Source: Coniella vitis
Lineage: Eukaryota > Ascomycota > Sordariomycetes > Diaporthales > Schizoparmaceae
Length of the DNA stretch: 64,000 nt
Assembly (NCBI GenBank): GCA_011317545.1
Contig: WUJK01000012.1
Coordinates: 1,563,001 to 1,627,000, forward strand
Direction: 5' to 3'
The stretch's first letter is position 1. Every line of letters starts with the position of its first letter. Below are positions 43,301 to 55,000 of the stretch, in pieces. The position numbers and the translations under genes are program-made. Below the pieces are notes generated by a model. That model worked only from the letters and a program-made list of their open reading frames with translations. It was not told the origin of the DNA and made no database searches.

Positions 43301-46050
43301 AATTCGTTTAAGCCCTTATTATCTAGGTATTACTTAGTAACTAAATCCGATCCTATACCTTTAATTATAACCGTTTCTTAGGTATCCGCTTTATCCTATA
43401 AAATATAGCTATTAATCTAATCGATTCGAGGATTTTCCTTTCTTAACTATAATATACCTAAAATTAGTTTATATTATATAGTATCCGTAATATCGAAGTT
43501 TATTAATATTATATATCTATAGATCGTAACTAATAATTAATTAAATTCTATATCGATAATACCTTAATTATAAGCGACTTCTATACCTTCTATAGTATTA
43601 AATTTATAAGGTTTTATCTTCTTCTTCTAAAGTATTTATTCTCTATTAATAATACTTAGGGATATAAAGTTTCCTTATACTCCGCTATCTAGGAGTATTA
43701 TATAATATTTACTATTAATTTATACTACGATTTTTAAATATTTATATATCGAGCTATCTATCGTATAAAGGGACTTTATTATAAGTCCTAATCGCTTATT
43801 ATCCCTTATAAGCGATCTTTACCTTTTAGATTCTACTATTCTTATTATACTCTAAGGGCTACTATTTATACTAAGTTCTTAGCTTATTATATTCCGTATT
43901 ATATATATACTATAGCCTATTACTATAAGCGCGCTTAATTTTCTTCTTTCGTATAGGGAGTTTATACTCCGGGCTAATTATCCTTAAGATTATAGTAGGT
44001 ATATGCTTTATCCGCTAGGTATTCTATATAATCGGCGCGCTTATAGAAGCTATAGTATATAGGTTCTATATATATAGGCTTTACGAACTTTTCCCTTTAT
44101 TTCTAGTCGCGTATTTTATACTAATCGAGCGCTGTTTCTTATATATAAGGTACGTACTAAGGTATCGTATATTAGTACTATTTTACTTATCGCGTAATAT
44201 ATCCGTAGGGAGTATTATATATAAAGCTAATACTAGCGTAGTTTCCCCTTATCCTAAATACTTTATAATAGTTACTATTATCGTTATCGTAGGAGATAAT
44301 ACTATATCCTATCTCGTATATAGGGACCTATTCGTTAGTTACTTTATACTTAAAGTATTATCTGCAATTATATATAATATAGGTAAATTATATAATCTAA
44401 TAATATTATTCGTAGAGATAATTAATTCGTACGTCTTCCTATATAAGGGGGGTTTCGTTTTAATAGGTTATTATCCTAAATAATTCTCTAAATATAATAC
44501 TATAGATAAGGTAGTATACGTCTCCTTTATCGGTATCTCTATCCGTAAAGCTTTCTAATTCTAAGCTCGTTTCTTTATTAATAGTTTAAGCGCTAGTATC
44601 CTAACTAATATAAAGCGTTTCCTATTATTCTATAATTTCTATAATATTACTCTATAAAATATCCGTTTCGTTAGGTAGTTTATACCCTTTTATATTATAT
44701 TAGTAGGGGTATTCCCTAATAAGCTAAGCTTACTATTCTATTATTAGTCTTTCGAATAAACCGTTATCCGTAGAAAGGGGTATTCTCTAGGTAACTACGA
44801 TTTATCGTTCCTTATAAGGTTTCTAAGGGAACTATCCTAAGCCTTACTTTACCGAGAGGTATATTACGTAATTATCCTAGTAATAGAAGGTCTAATTAAG
44901 GAGTCTATAATCGGAGTTATCCGATATTTACTTTAAAAGCTAGTTTTAGCTAGGAGTAAAGTCCGTAGTCTTATATATTATAATATTAGCTTATTATCCT
45001 TCGGGGACTTTCTTAAATTCTCTAGGTTTCTTAGGTTATCGGCACTTTTATATAAAGTAGCCTATCTTATTATAATTAAAGTATTCCTTACTAATAGGTT
45101 TCCTTTAAGCTATATCGAGCTTTATAGGGCCTAAGTATATTATACTACTAACTATTATACCTTATTACTAAAAGCTACGGTTAGTTATCTATTAGATCCG
45201 CTATCCTATATTAGCGTAATTCCTTTATATAATATAGCTTCCTCCTTTCTTACTTTTCTCTATACGTTTTTCGTAGAAATAGTTATCGATATAGATAGCG
45301 TTATTACTAAATATTATAAAGTCTTTAGGCTAATCCTATTTAGAGATTTTATCCTTAACCTTATCCTTAAGTCCTCTATAATAGTATTCTATAAGGTTCT
45401 TATCTTCCTAAGGGAGGCGTATTAAGAGTTACTTAAAGCGGATTATATAAGCTAAAGTAGACTTATTCTATTTAAGTTCTATAAATTATTATATTATAAT
45501 CCGTTCTTTATTAGGATTATTAAATATTTCCTTAAGGATATATTCGAATCCTACGAATAAGTCGAATATATTCTTAATAATCGTTTTATATTAATCGAGG
45601 TTACCTAGGTATTTAATATAGTTACGAAGTAAGGGTTTATACTAAATAAGTATATCCTTTTCGAATCGTATACCGGCTAGGATAACTTTATCGGGTTTAA
45701 TAATAAACTATACTATATTATATAAGAAGTACGCCTTATAATACGTAAGGAATCCCTAAAGCGTCTTCTAATTACCGTTATATATAGTAGGTTTATCTAT
45801 CTTATAGCCGTTACCGGTATTTTAAATAATAAGCGCTATAGGTATAATAGCTATAGCTTAATATTATTCGAGCTATTAAGCCTATCTACGGATAGTACGA
45901 TTTTACTACTCCTAATTCTGCTAGAGTATTAAGAGTTATTAGGTAAGTTCGATTAATTAGCGTATTTTATCTTCCTAAGTTATAACCTAGCGATATCCTT
46001 CGCCTAAAGTAGATAGAATAGGAGTTTAAAGAGCTATTACTATATTTAAT
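40340..46050 (-). pseudogene. gag-pol remnant of element A
   Basis: Recognisable pieces on the minus strand, in order: zinc knuckle C-x2-C-x4-H-x4-C at 45083-45042 with most Cys codons changed TGC/TGT to TAC/TAT; aspartic protease LLDSG at about 43700-43681; reverse transcriptase with IRIKPGEE, FEYLIILFGLTNAP and the catalytic YLDD now YLDN (42468-42457); integrase C-terminal LDYKKLGP near 40575-40550; chromodomain start YEVE-ILD near 40400. Stops are frequent and nearly all derive from CAG, CAA, CGA or TGG. Confidence 0.9.
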
Positions 46051-46098
46051 ATTACCTAAGAGGTATATATAGATTATCCTAAATAAGAGTTATAAAAA

Positions 46099-46567
46099 TA
46101 TAATAATCCTTACCTAAATCCCGGATTCTAGAAGTACCTATAAGTTATATATTAGTAGGTAGGGAAGTATTACCTTTAAGTCTTTATATATTATCGAGTA
46201 ATATTAAGTATTATAAGTAATTAAGAGGGATTACCTTATTATATAAAATAATACTTAGATTTATAACTAAAGATTATAAGGAAAACTATCTAATAGCTAG
46301 GAAATCCACCGTCCTTATATCCTTCCGTTATTCTAGTAAGTCGATATAGTCGATATCGATCCTATCGATCTATAATATACTAGTCGATATAGTCGATATC
46401 GATTCTATCGATCGTATAACTATTAGGACCCTAACCCTAATTATATTATTATAAGTATCTAGATATCCTTATATAAGAGATCCTTATCGGTCCGTTAAGG
46501 TTCCGATTTGCTAATATATAGTTACGCTAGCCTGTTCCTATAACCTGTATATTTATAGGTTATAATA
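46099..46567 (-). repeat. 5' LTR of element A, 469 bp
   Basis: Pairs with 38958-39426. Followed by the right-hand copy of the GCTAA duplication at 46568-46572. Confidence 0.93.
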
Positions 46568-46639
46568 GCTAAATTATATATTATATAGGTATAATTTAAA
46601 TTATATTAATCTCGATAATATATATATAATATATTTATA

Positions 46640-46648
46640 ACTTTCTCT

Positions 46649-46707
<59 letters not shown>

Positions 46708-46798
46708 TTTCTTTATTTATTTATTTTTTTATTTATTTATTTATTTATTTATTTCTTTCTTTCTTTCTCTTTATTTATTTATTTATTTATTTATTTTT
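46640..46798 (+). repeat. Microsatellite (TTTA)n
   Basis: About 160 bp of ATTT units with a few TTTC variants, 70 bp outside the right end of element A. Confidence 0.95.
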
Positions 46799-46835
46799 TA
46801 GAAAGGTAGCGAGAAAGTAAGTAAAAGGATAGGTA

Positions 46836-46993
46836 TAAGGGTAGCTAGAAGGGTAGCTAGAAGAGTAGCTAGAAGGGTAGCTTAGAAAGGTAGCTTAGAA
46901 AGGTAGCTTAGAAAGGTGGCTTGGAAAGGTAGCTTGGAAAGGTAGCTTGGAAAGGTAGCTTGGAAAGGTGGCTTAGAAAGGTGGCCCAGAAAC
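46836..46993 (+). repeat. Minisatellite, 13-bp unit GGTAGCTTAGAAA
   Basis: About 11-12 tandem copies with GGTAGCTAGAAG variants at the left and GGTGGCTTGGAAA variants to the right, forming a gradient of G content towards the unmutated island. Confidence 0.9.
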
Positions 46994-48371
46994 GTACTAA
47001 CAGTTAAGTGTATACAAATGTTGCAATTTACAGCTAATATAGGTAGCGCTATTAACAATCAGTTAGGGCTGCTGCAGGTTTTGCGGGCCGTTTTGGTTGT
47101 ATGCACTAACGCCTTAACCGGACTTTATGGATACTGAGCTGTAGTATATAGATTAGGACGAGGTGTGCATGCTGGCAAATATCTAAACTAGGCAGGAGAC
47201 CGCCCCTGCTGTACAAGGTCAAATGCGAGGTGCGAGGGGCTGCCACGCCGTGCATTCTCACCGGCTGCGGACTGCATAGCAAAAATGCGCTGTTGCAGCC
47301 CACGGTAGCCTTCGGGATAGTTACCTCTTGAGCAGCTTTGAACCGTTGGTTCGAATTGGTGCAGTGCAGGAGTACCTTGCCCCTACGCGACAGTACTTCC
47401 ATGTACTCGGGTAAACGGGATGAACTGCGTAACATAAGTACATTTGTACAATATATCCGAAGATTATCCCGCTGACCAAATTCAGGTTCTAAAGTCTACC
47501 TGGCAAAGGGACTTTAGTAAGCTAAACTGCTTTGACTAATATTAACGGTACAGCGCTAATCGTAAGCATACCCCGTAAGAAGCATAATCTTCTATCGATT
47601 ACTTAGAGTGACAATTTATGCAGTCAACCTCGCCGAGGCTCATAAATTCAATACCCTCCATGCGACTGTTTAGTACGTACATTTGAAAGAGCAAGGTCAT
47701 GGTGCTGGCATCACAGGTAAACATATCTGCTGAGAAGACAAGCGATATCCGCCTCATTTGCGGTGCTGGTACCAGCCAAACTAGGGGCATTAGCAATCGG
47801 TTCACCAAAGTGTTGTCCGGTAGCAGGTATGGCTGTGGTATCTGGAACCAAACAAAGCAAAGCTTATCTCTGAACCCACTGAATTGTAACATAGCGGCAG
47901 ACTGAAAGCATTGTTCCGAAGGATCATGTCGAGCTGTAGCCCCCGATGTATGTGGTAAGAGGGTGTAGGGAACGTTATCCGGCTCAGCCAGGCAGCTTCG
48001 ACCATGCTTCATGGAATTATTTTATTCAGCTGATTCATCTCGATGGGGCGCAGGCCCAAATATATCAACGTGAACTGCCTTGGCTTGCATATATCTAAAA
48101 ATATGCAGAGAATAAAGCGAAGTTTATGCATAGTCTTTATACGGTGAGCATGTTGCGATAGGTAGCTAGCGTTACCGAGTAAATGCGTACTTAACATACT
48201 TATTCTGCAGGCATATGTAGGGCAAGCATGATCTTTTGGAATAGCTATTCATAAAAAGCAACGTGAAGGTATTCTCCAGGTCCCCTGACACAGGCAGTCA
48301 AGTTGCGGTGGAAGATTCTAGTACGCACATGGTGCCAGACACAGCAGTCAAAGTCGGGAGCTGTAAATCCC

Positions 48372-50059
48372 TTATGATACTTCCCCATTCCATGCTTTTC
48401 GAGTAACATGTATCTCGACATTCTGTGGCGGAACTATGAAGTTCAGAAGCGAAGTCTTCCTGTCCGGTTTCCTTGTAATTTGGACCTCATAATTCAAAAA
48501 GACATAACTCAACGCCTGCTTCACCATCTGAGCTGCGAACCATCGACCCGGGCAAGCATGTCTCCCGTAGCCGAATGGAAGAAACGAAGTGCTGACAGTG
48601 GCCGTGGTTTCTCTTGTGGCCCTTGGAAGGCTCTTACTCGGGTTTGAAGAATTGAAGCCCCGCGAGAAACGAAAAGGGTCGAAACGCTCCGGAGATGGGT
48701 AGTTATCAGAGTCCATATGCACCATTTGCGCAGGGAAAACGCACCGCACGTTAGACCCTACACCAATTTGGAGGCCTGGACCGAGATCGATGGCTTTGCC
48801 AGCGACGACGTCGAAGGGCATAAGGTATATCATTACGTCATTGAGACGCATGGACTCGCGAACCGCTGAGTCCACACAGTAGAGAGCGTCAAGAGCATCT
48901 TTGGTGGAAAGACCATCATGCTCGGCAGAGACTTGGTGGCATTCCGTCGAGAGAGTCTTTACAACCTCGTCATGGGTTTCAGTGCAGTAAATATCCAGCA
49001 ACGCATGAGCAAAGACCCAGCCGTTCGCAAAGATGAACATGGGCGTGAGGGCGAGAATGCGCAGGGCAATCTTCTCAGCGGCCATTTGCTCGGGTCCATG
49101 TCCTTTAGCAACGCGAATCAACCATTGAATCACATCACCCTTGCAATGAGTATTAGAAGTGAGCGGTTTCAACGAGGGGAAGCGTAAAGCGAGAGAGCTG
49201 GACGTACCGGACCGGCATTCAGACCTTCTTTGTCCTGGCGTATTTTCTCTTGTACCATAGGGATCAATATCTTCAACATTTTTCTTTGATGATATCGTGC
49301 TCGCAGTGACATAATTCGCCCCAGGACGGGTCTGAGCGATGGAGGCAGACAGCTAATGAGGCAACCGTCGGCCAAGATGGCCTCAGCATATTTGATCGAC
49401 TGATCTAGGTAGTCCTGATTCCTGCATCCAGGAAGTCCGACCAAAACACGCAAGGCGGCATGTGCAATGATGCGCACCATAGAGTCCCACGCCTTAACCG
49501 AGCGTCCCTCTTTGGAATGCCCCCAGCACGAATGGAAAGCCAGATCCCACTCTTCATCCATGACGCCAGCGATGGGTCCCATGTTATGCTGCCCTAGGTG
49601 CTTGCGGACAACGTCAAAGTGTATAACATTGTTCCAGACGTCCTTGTCCGTCATGAGGTATCGAAATTGGGCGTTATCAATCAATGCGTCGTGGCCAGAA
49701 AGCTCATCCCGGGGCCTTTTAAGCAAACCCAACTTCGAGGGTGGCAAGACGAGCACCGCCCCGCCAGTCGACATGGTCGGCAGTGCAAAAGGCTTGTCGT
49801 GCTTGGAGAACTTTCGGTAGCCCTCGTTCATGGTTTCTTGCATTGCAAATATCGATTTCGCAATGGCGACCGGCCACGAGAACATACCATTTCCGGGCCC
49901 AACGCCTACAGCATCGACTTTGCTTAGCAGTCCTTTGCGCGGCTTACACCGTCTTAACCTGAGGAAAACCTGGAGGAGTAGTAAGCCCGTCGCTGCAATA
50001 AGCCAGGATGATAGGCGGATCGTCCACAACATATTCAGATGCTTGGTGAGTTGATACAT
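48372..50059 (-). CDS. Cytochrome P450 monooxygenase, 539 aa
   Basis: Haem-thiolate monooxygenase, ER-anchored. Exons 50059-49208 and 49139-48372 join in phase 0 over a 68-bp intron (donor GTACGT, acceptor GCAAG). The N-terminal anchor SSWLIAATGLLLLQVFL precedes a basic stretch. The P450 landmarks are ESMR (ExxR, helix K), the PERF-type PSPERFDPFRF, and the haem loop FLPFGYGRHACPGRWFA with the Cys ligand. The helix I region is FANGWVFAHALLDIY, where the usual A-G-x-D/E-T-T is not evident; this occurs in some fungal P450s. General pattern (LMTDKDVWNNVIHFDVVRKHLG, DEEWDLAFHSCWG) resembles fungal P450s near ent-kaurene-oxidase-like families in secondary metabolism. No inactivating mutation is seen, although RIP-decayed elements lie on both sides. 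Confidence 0.92.
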
Positions 50060-50620
50060 GTTAGAGACTCAAGGTTATACTCTCGAAAGTTGACGCTCGA
50101 TGGAATTTAGCCTGCGCGAGAATGATAAAGTTAAGATTAGAGTATCACGCACAAGGCATTAAATATACTACGAAATCACTCACGGACGTTATGCTCGTAG
50201 GGTTCAGTTCTACTTCGTACATATTGTAAGTCTTATAGACCAGAAGCACTTGGCATTAGGAGGAGCACATGGACTTTTATATGCTCCAAATGTATAACTC
50301 TTTAGTTACATTAGATTGAGTATTCGACTTTACTCCTAGTAAGGTATTGGGAATATATGCGGACAACGGGTGCGTGGATGGACAGACACCCCTGTATTAG
50401 CTATTCAGATATTCAATATATCGACGCGGATAACGCTAACTCATGTCCTCAAAGGGGGCACGATTATCGATTAGCCGGGTTTAGAACATCTAAGAGGATT
50501 GCATATATAGATTAATTATCGCAGAGGATGAGAAGACTTACTTAGTAACTAGTAGTTATATTATAGATATTAAATTAAATATTATATTTTAGATTTAAAA
50601 TAAGGCTAACTTATTATAAA
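50060..50620. other. Upstream region of the P450, grading into AT-rich DNA
   Basis: Normal sequence to about 50,500, then TA-rich. The ATAAA immediately before 50621 is the left target duplication of element B. Confidence 0.6.
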
Positions 50621-51076
50621 TATAATAATCCTTGCCTAAATCCCGGATTCTGGAAGTACCTATAAGTTATATATTAGTAGGTGGGGAAGTATTACCTTTA
50701 AGTTTTCGTATATTATCGAGTAATATTAAATATTATAAGTAATTAAGAGGGATTACCCTATTATATAAAATAATACTTAGATTTATAACTAAAGACTATA
50801 AGGAAAACTATCTAATAGCTAGGAAATCTATCGTCCTTATATCCTTCCGTTATTCTATTTATTAATACGTAGCCTATCTAAGCCTATTAATACTTATAGT
50901 TACCTATTAACTATCCGATAGATAATAGTAATCTCTTATAGGCTCTACCCTAACCCTAATTATATTATCTATATTCCTTATATAAGAGATCCCTATCGGT
51001 CTGTTAAGGTTCCGATTTACTAGTATATAATTACGTTAGCCTATTCCTATAACCTATATATTTATAGGTTATAATA
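50621..51076 (-). repeat. 3' LTR of element B, 456 bp
   Basis: Equal in length to 57732-58187; adjoins the purine-rich tract (minus strand GAAGGGAGATAA) at 51077-51090. Contains CCCTAACCCTAA at about 50,949. Confidence 0.93.
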
Positions 51077-51513
51077 TTATCTCCCTTCTATCGGTCTTTA
51101 TCCCTAAAGACGTATAGTATTTCCGTAAGTAATCCTACCTAATATTCTTACTCCGGATTATACCTTCCTAATTCGTTATATCTTCTAGAATTATAAAATC
51201 GTATATTATAAATCCGTCCTTATCTTTATCTAAAAAGCGTATTATTATTTTAAATCGTTTTATATATATCGAAACCTAAGGTTATAAAGTTATACCTTAT
51301 TCGTTATACCTAAAGGAGGGGTTAGTATATAAGATAGTTAATAATATAGAAAGTTATATATAGTATATTAAACGAAATCGTTCTTATAATACGTTATAAG
51401 TACTAATATCCTCGTATAAGTAGTTTTTCTTAGTAGTTCTTGCTATATTAGTATTAACTCTTTCCTTAGTATCTAAGATTAATAACGAGTTAATATATTT
51501 AGATAATCGTAAA

Positions 51514-51765
51514 TTAGAGGAGGAGGAGCGTTTACTTAAGCGTTAAAGGGAACTTATCGATATATAAGCCCGTCTAATAGAGACTTTAGCTAGATTATCT
51601 TATCTAAAGAAATAATAATAGTTTCTTTAGGAGAAGGGTATAAAGTTAATAAACGCTAGTTTAGAAGAGGAGGAGTATAAGTAAGTTACTAAGGCTATTT
51701 AAACTATAGTTATTAAGGAGGCCGTTTTATCTATATAGGATCCTTCGTTTAAGGGTATAGATTAG
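51514..51765 (+). pseudogene. Decayed antisense reading frame in element B
   Basis: Same position and strand as the antisense frame of A, but a different sequence. It reads LEEEERLLKR, then ARLIETLARLSYLKK, then INASLEEEEYK and VIKEAVLS, broken by TAA/TAG codons of RIP type. Highly charged, coiled-coil-like. Original start unknown. Confidence 0.42.
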
Positions 51766-51894
51766 AATATATTAGTAGCGCCTAACGCTATAATTAATTA
51801 GTCCGGATTCGATTTAAGGAGTCCGAGTATAGGTAGCTCTTAATAAGGGGTTTAATTATTCCTATAGGTAGCTATTATAGTTAAAGATACGAAT

Positions 51895-51966
51895 AATCTT
51901 ATAGCTTAGTAATTAGAGCTCCTAGTTTCTTATTAGGAGGTCCGGGGTTCGATTCCTTATAATACC
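51895..51966 (+). tRNA. tRNA-like sequence inside element B (RIP-mutated)
   Basis: Counterpart of the one in A: A box TAGCTTAGTAA, anticodon loop TTTCTTA between CCTAG/TTAGG, and an intact B box GGTTCGATTCC (51946-51956). A perfect 11-bp inverted repeat, AGCTATTATAG / CTATAATAGCT, encloses it, the right arm running into TTTTTATTTT. Non-functional in its present state. Confidence 0.7.
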
Positions 51967-52009
51967 TTCTCTATCTAAGGCTATAATAGCTTTTTATTTT
52001 CGTATTCCC

Positions 52010-55000
52010 TAATAAGGTCTAAGTATACGTTTTTTAGTAGTTCCTAGGTATTTTCCGATTTATCGTAGTTTTTCTACTTAATAAGGTATTATTTTCCGCG
52101 TCTACGTTTATATAAGTCGAGAATCTATTTAACTTTATATTATACTTATTCTAGTTCGATAATATCTATATTATACGAAAGCTCTATATCTATTAGTACT
52201 AATTCTAGAAGTAAAATATAGAAGATTAGGTATAAACGTATATATAGGATTTCGAGTTTATAGTTAACTAGTAAAATCTATTATATAATTTTATAAGGTC
52301 CGAGTTTTTTATAATCGAGTTTATCGCTAGGTCTAATAGTTTTAATATCTTTATAGTTAAGATAGACTTTATCTCCCTTCTATAGGATTAATCCCTTAAT
52401 CCTTTTCTAATTAGTATATTTCGTTATTTATTCTTTAATATCTTAAAGTATATATCGAGTATCTTTATATAATTGCTTAATTCTTTTAATATATTAATCT
52501 GCTATTTCTATATTTCCACCTAGTAATATTTCGTAGTATACCGTAGGGTTATATCCGTAGAATAGGAAGAATAGTAATTTTCCTATACTCGTTATATCTA
52601 TACTATTATAAGTAAACTATATAGTTAGTAAAAGTTCGACCTAATTATCTTATTTATAATTAATATAATATTATAGATATTATTCTATAATCTAATTAGT
52701 ATATTCTATTTATCCGTCTATCTAAGGATAAAATACCGTAGATATACGTTATATTATTCCGAGGTATTTAGTAAGTAAGATCTAGAATTTTAATATAAAC
52801 TTCCTATCTCTATCTAATATAATTTCCTAAGGTATTCCGTAGTTAGCGATAATAATACGGAGGAATATATATACGAGTTCTTCTATAATACTACTTTCTT
52901 TATATAGTAGGAAGTATACGTATTTACTTAATCTATAAACTATTATTAAGATACTATTATACTATACTTTAGTTAAGGGTTCTTATAAGAAAGGTAGCTT
53001 AATAATAAAGTTTAGATTAATAGATAACTAAATAATTATAGGTATTAGTAGAGGTTATAATAATCCGTAAGGTTTATATCGTTCTATCTTATTCCGTTTA
53101 TATATATTATAGTTATTAACGATATCTATAACTCGTTTCTTAAGGTTTAATAGATTCTAATAGTATTAGATCCTTTTATAGGTTACTCTAATTCCTTAGT
53201 ATTTATATACTAATATATTATAGATACTTCTAATATAGTTATTTTATTCTAATATTATTATACTATCGAGGTTAGGTATTTCTCCTTCGATATATAGTAT
53301 TATATTAAGTTCCTTAGTAACGGATAGTATAGTAAGGTTACCTTCCGAATCTTCCTTAAAGATTATTATAATATCTTAATCTTTACTATTATTATCCTTA
53401 TAATCTAACCGTCTATTAAGAGCGTTTATTCGCTTATTTTCTTTACCTTTATAGTAGATAATCTTAAAGTCGAATTCTAATAGAAATTCGTATTATCTAA
53501 TTTATCGTTTATTAAGCTGCTTTATCGAGGTAAATAACTAGAGATTCTTATAATCTATATATATAAGAATTTGCTATTTCGCGCCGATAAAGTAATATCG
53601 CTATTCCCTAAAGGCTTCTATTATTACTATAAGTTCCTAATCGGGCGTTTTATAGTTAAGTTCTAATCCGTTTAGTTTCTTACTAAAGTTACTAATTATC
53701 CGTAATCGTCCTTTATTATTTTATTATCCGAATTATCTACCGAATATATAAAATATATCTATCTCGATCTCGAAAACTTTATCTTAATCTACTTCGATTA
53801 GGATTAGTTCTAATATAACTACGTTTTTAATTATACTAAAGGCTTTCTATACCTATTCGTTCTAGTTAAAGGTAATATCCTTTTTCGTAAGTTCCGTAAC
53901 TAATATTATAATACTACTATAGTTTTTAATAAATTATCGGTAGAAGTTAATATAGCTTAAGAAGGCTTTAATATCCTTAATAGTCTAAGGTATAAGCTAA
54001 TCCCTAACTACCTATACTTTATCTTTCTATATTTATATATACCCTAGTATAATAGTATATCCGAGGTAGTTAACTTCTTAAGTATTCTAGTTATATTTAA
54101 TAGGTTCTACTAAAATCTTATTATCTTAGAGAATTTATAGGATTATCGTAATATACTTCTAATACTCTTCGAATATCTTTAAATAAATAGGGATATCGTT
54201 TAGGTAAGCGATTATAAAATAGTCGAAGTATTCGTATAAGATAAAGTTTATTATTTCCTAGAATAATATAGGGGCGTTAGTAAGTCCGAATAATATAATA
54301 AGATATTCGAAATATTTATAACGTATCCTAAACGCTATTTTCTATTCTTCTCCGGGTTTAATACGAATATATATATATCCTTCCTTAAGGTCGAAGGCTA
54401 TAAACTATTAAGCTCCTCTAAATCTATCTCTAAATTCTTTAAAAAGAGATAAGGGGTACCGATTTTTAATTATAATATTATTAAATTACCGATAGTTAAT
54501 ATATAATTATAGTTTACCGTTTTTCTTTAGTATAAATAGGATTAGGTATCCTATTAGTAAATATAAAGGTTTAATATAGCCTTTCTCGAGATTTTCGTCG
54601 ATATATTCCCTAAGTACTTTAAATTTATCCTTATTTAATCTATAGATAGGAAAGAACTTTAATTATTCTCCTTCTTTAAGTAGAATCTTATAGTTATATA
54701 GGCTATACTTTAGTAGGCTATTATCGAATTTTCCTTAAAATAGTTTTATAAACTTCCGATACTCTTCTAATATACTAAAGAGGTCTCTAAATATATCTTC
54801 GTCTTATATAGTTATTATTATAAGGAGATATCGTTATATATACTTAGTTCCTTCTTAAACTTATCGTAATAATATATCCTACTATCTATAGAATCCTATT
54901 ATATCGTATCCTAATCTATTATATCCTTTTTTTTATTAGGTACTAATTATTACTAGATCCTTCTCTATAAGCTATCGAGGTTTATCGTATCCTAAGGTAG

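Larger units (their letters stand above)
38958..46567 (-). mobile_element. Element A: full-length Ty3/Gypsy chromovirus, RIP-decayed
   Basis: A 7.6-kb LTR retrotransposon flanked by GCTAA duplications. Genes run on the minus strand: gag near 46,050-44,900, protease near 43,700, reverse transcriptase near 42,800-42,250, RNase H, integrase to about 40,500, and a chromodomain start near 40,410-40,340. A polypurine tract (AGAAGGGAGATAA on the minus strand, just inside 39,427) adjoins the 3' LTR, fixing orientation. Every open frame is broken. CA and TG are almost absent while CG remains common, so practically no ATG is left: classic saturating RIP. The LTR ends, TG...CA in intact elements, now read TA...TA. 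Relative to B it has lost 69 bp in the chromodomain and has about 100 extra bp near 44,665-44,770. Confidence 0.95.
46573..48371. other. Flank of element A and unmutated island, no firm gene
   Basis: (TTTA)n microsatellite and 13-bp minisatellite first (listed separately), then ordinary-composition DNA from about 47,000. A 137-codon minus-strand frame (48012-47599) has a hydrophobic stretch but no recognised domain, so I do not call it a gene. Confidence 0.5.

Noticed and set aside
47599..48012. 137-codon minus-strand frame downstream of the P450
   Set aside because: No recognisable domain, no splice-consistent partner, no conserved-looking motif; kept only as a remark in the intergenic entry.
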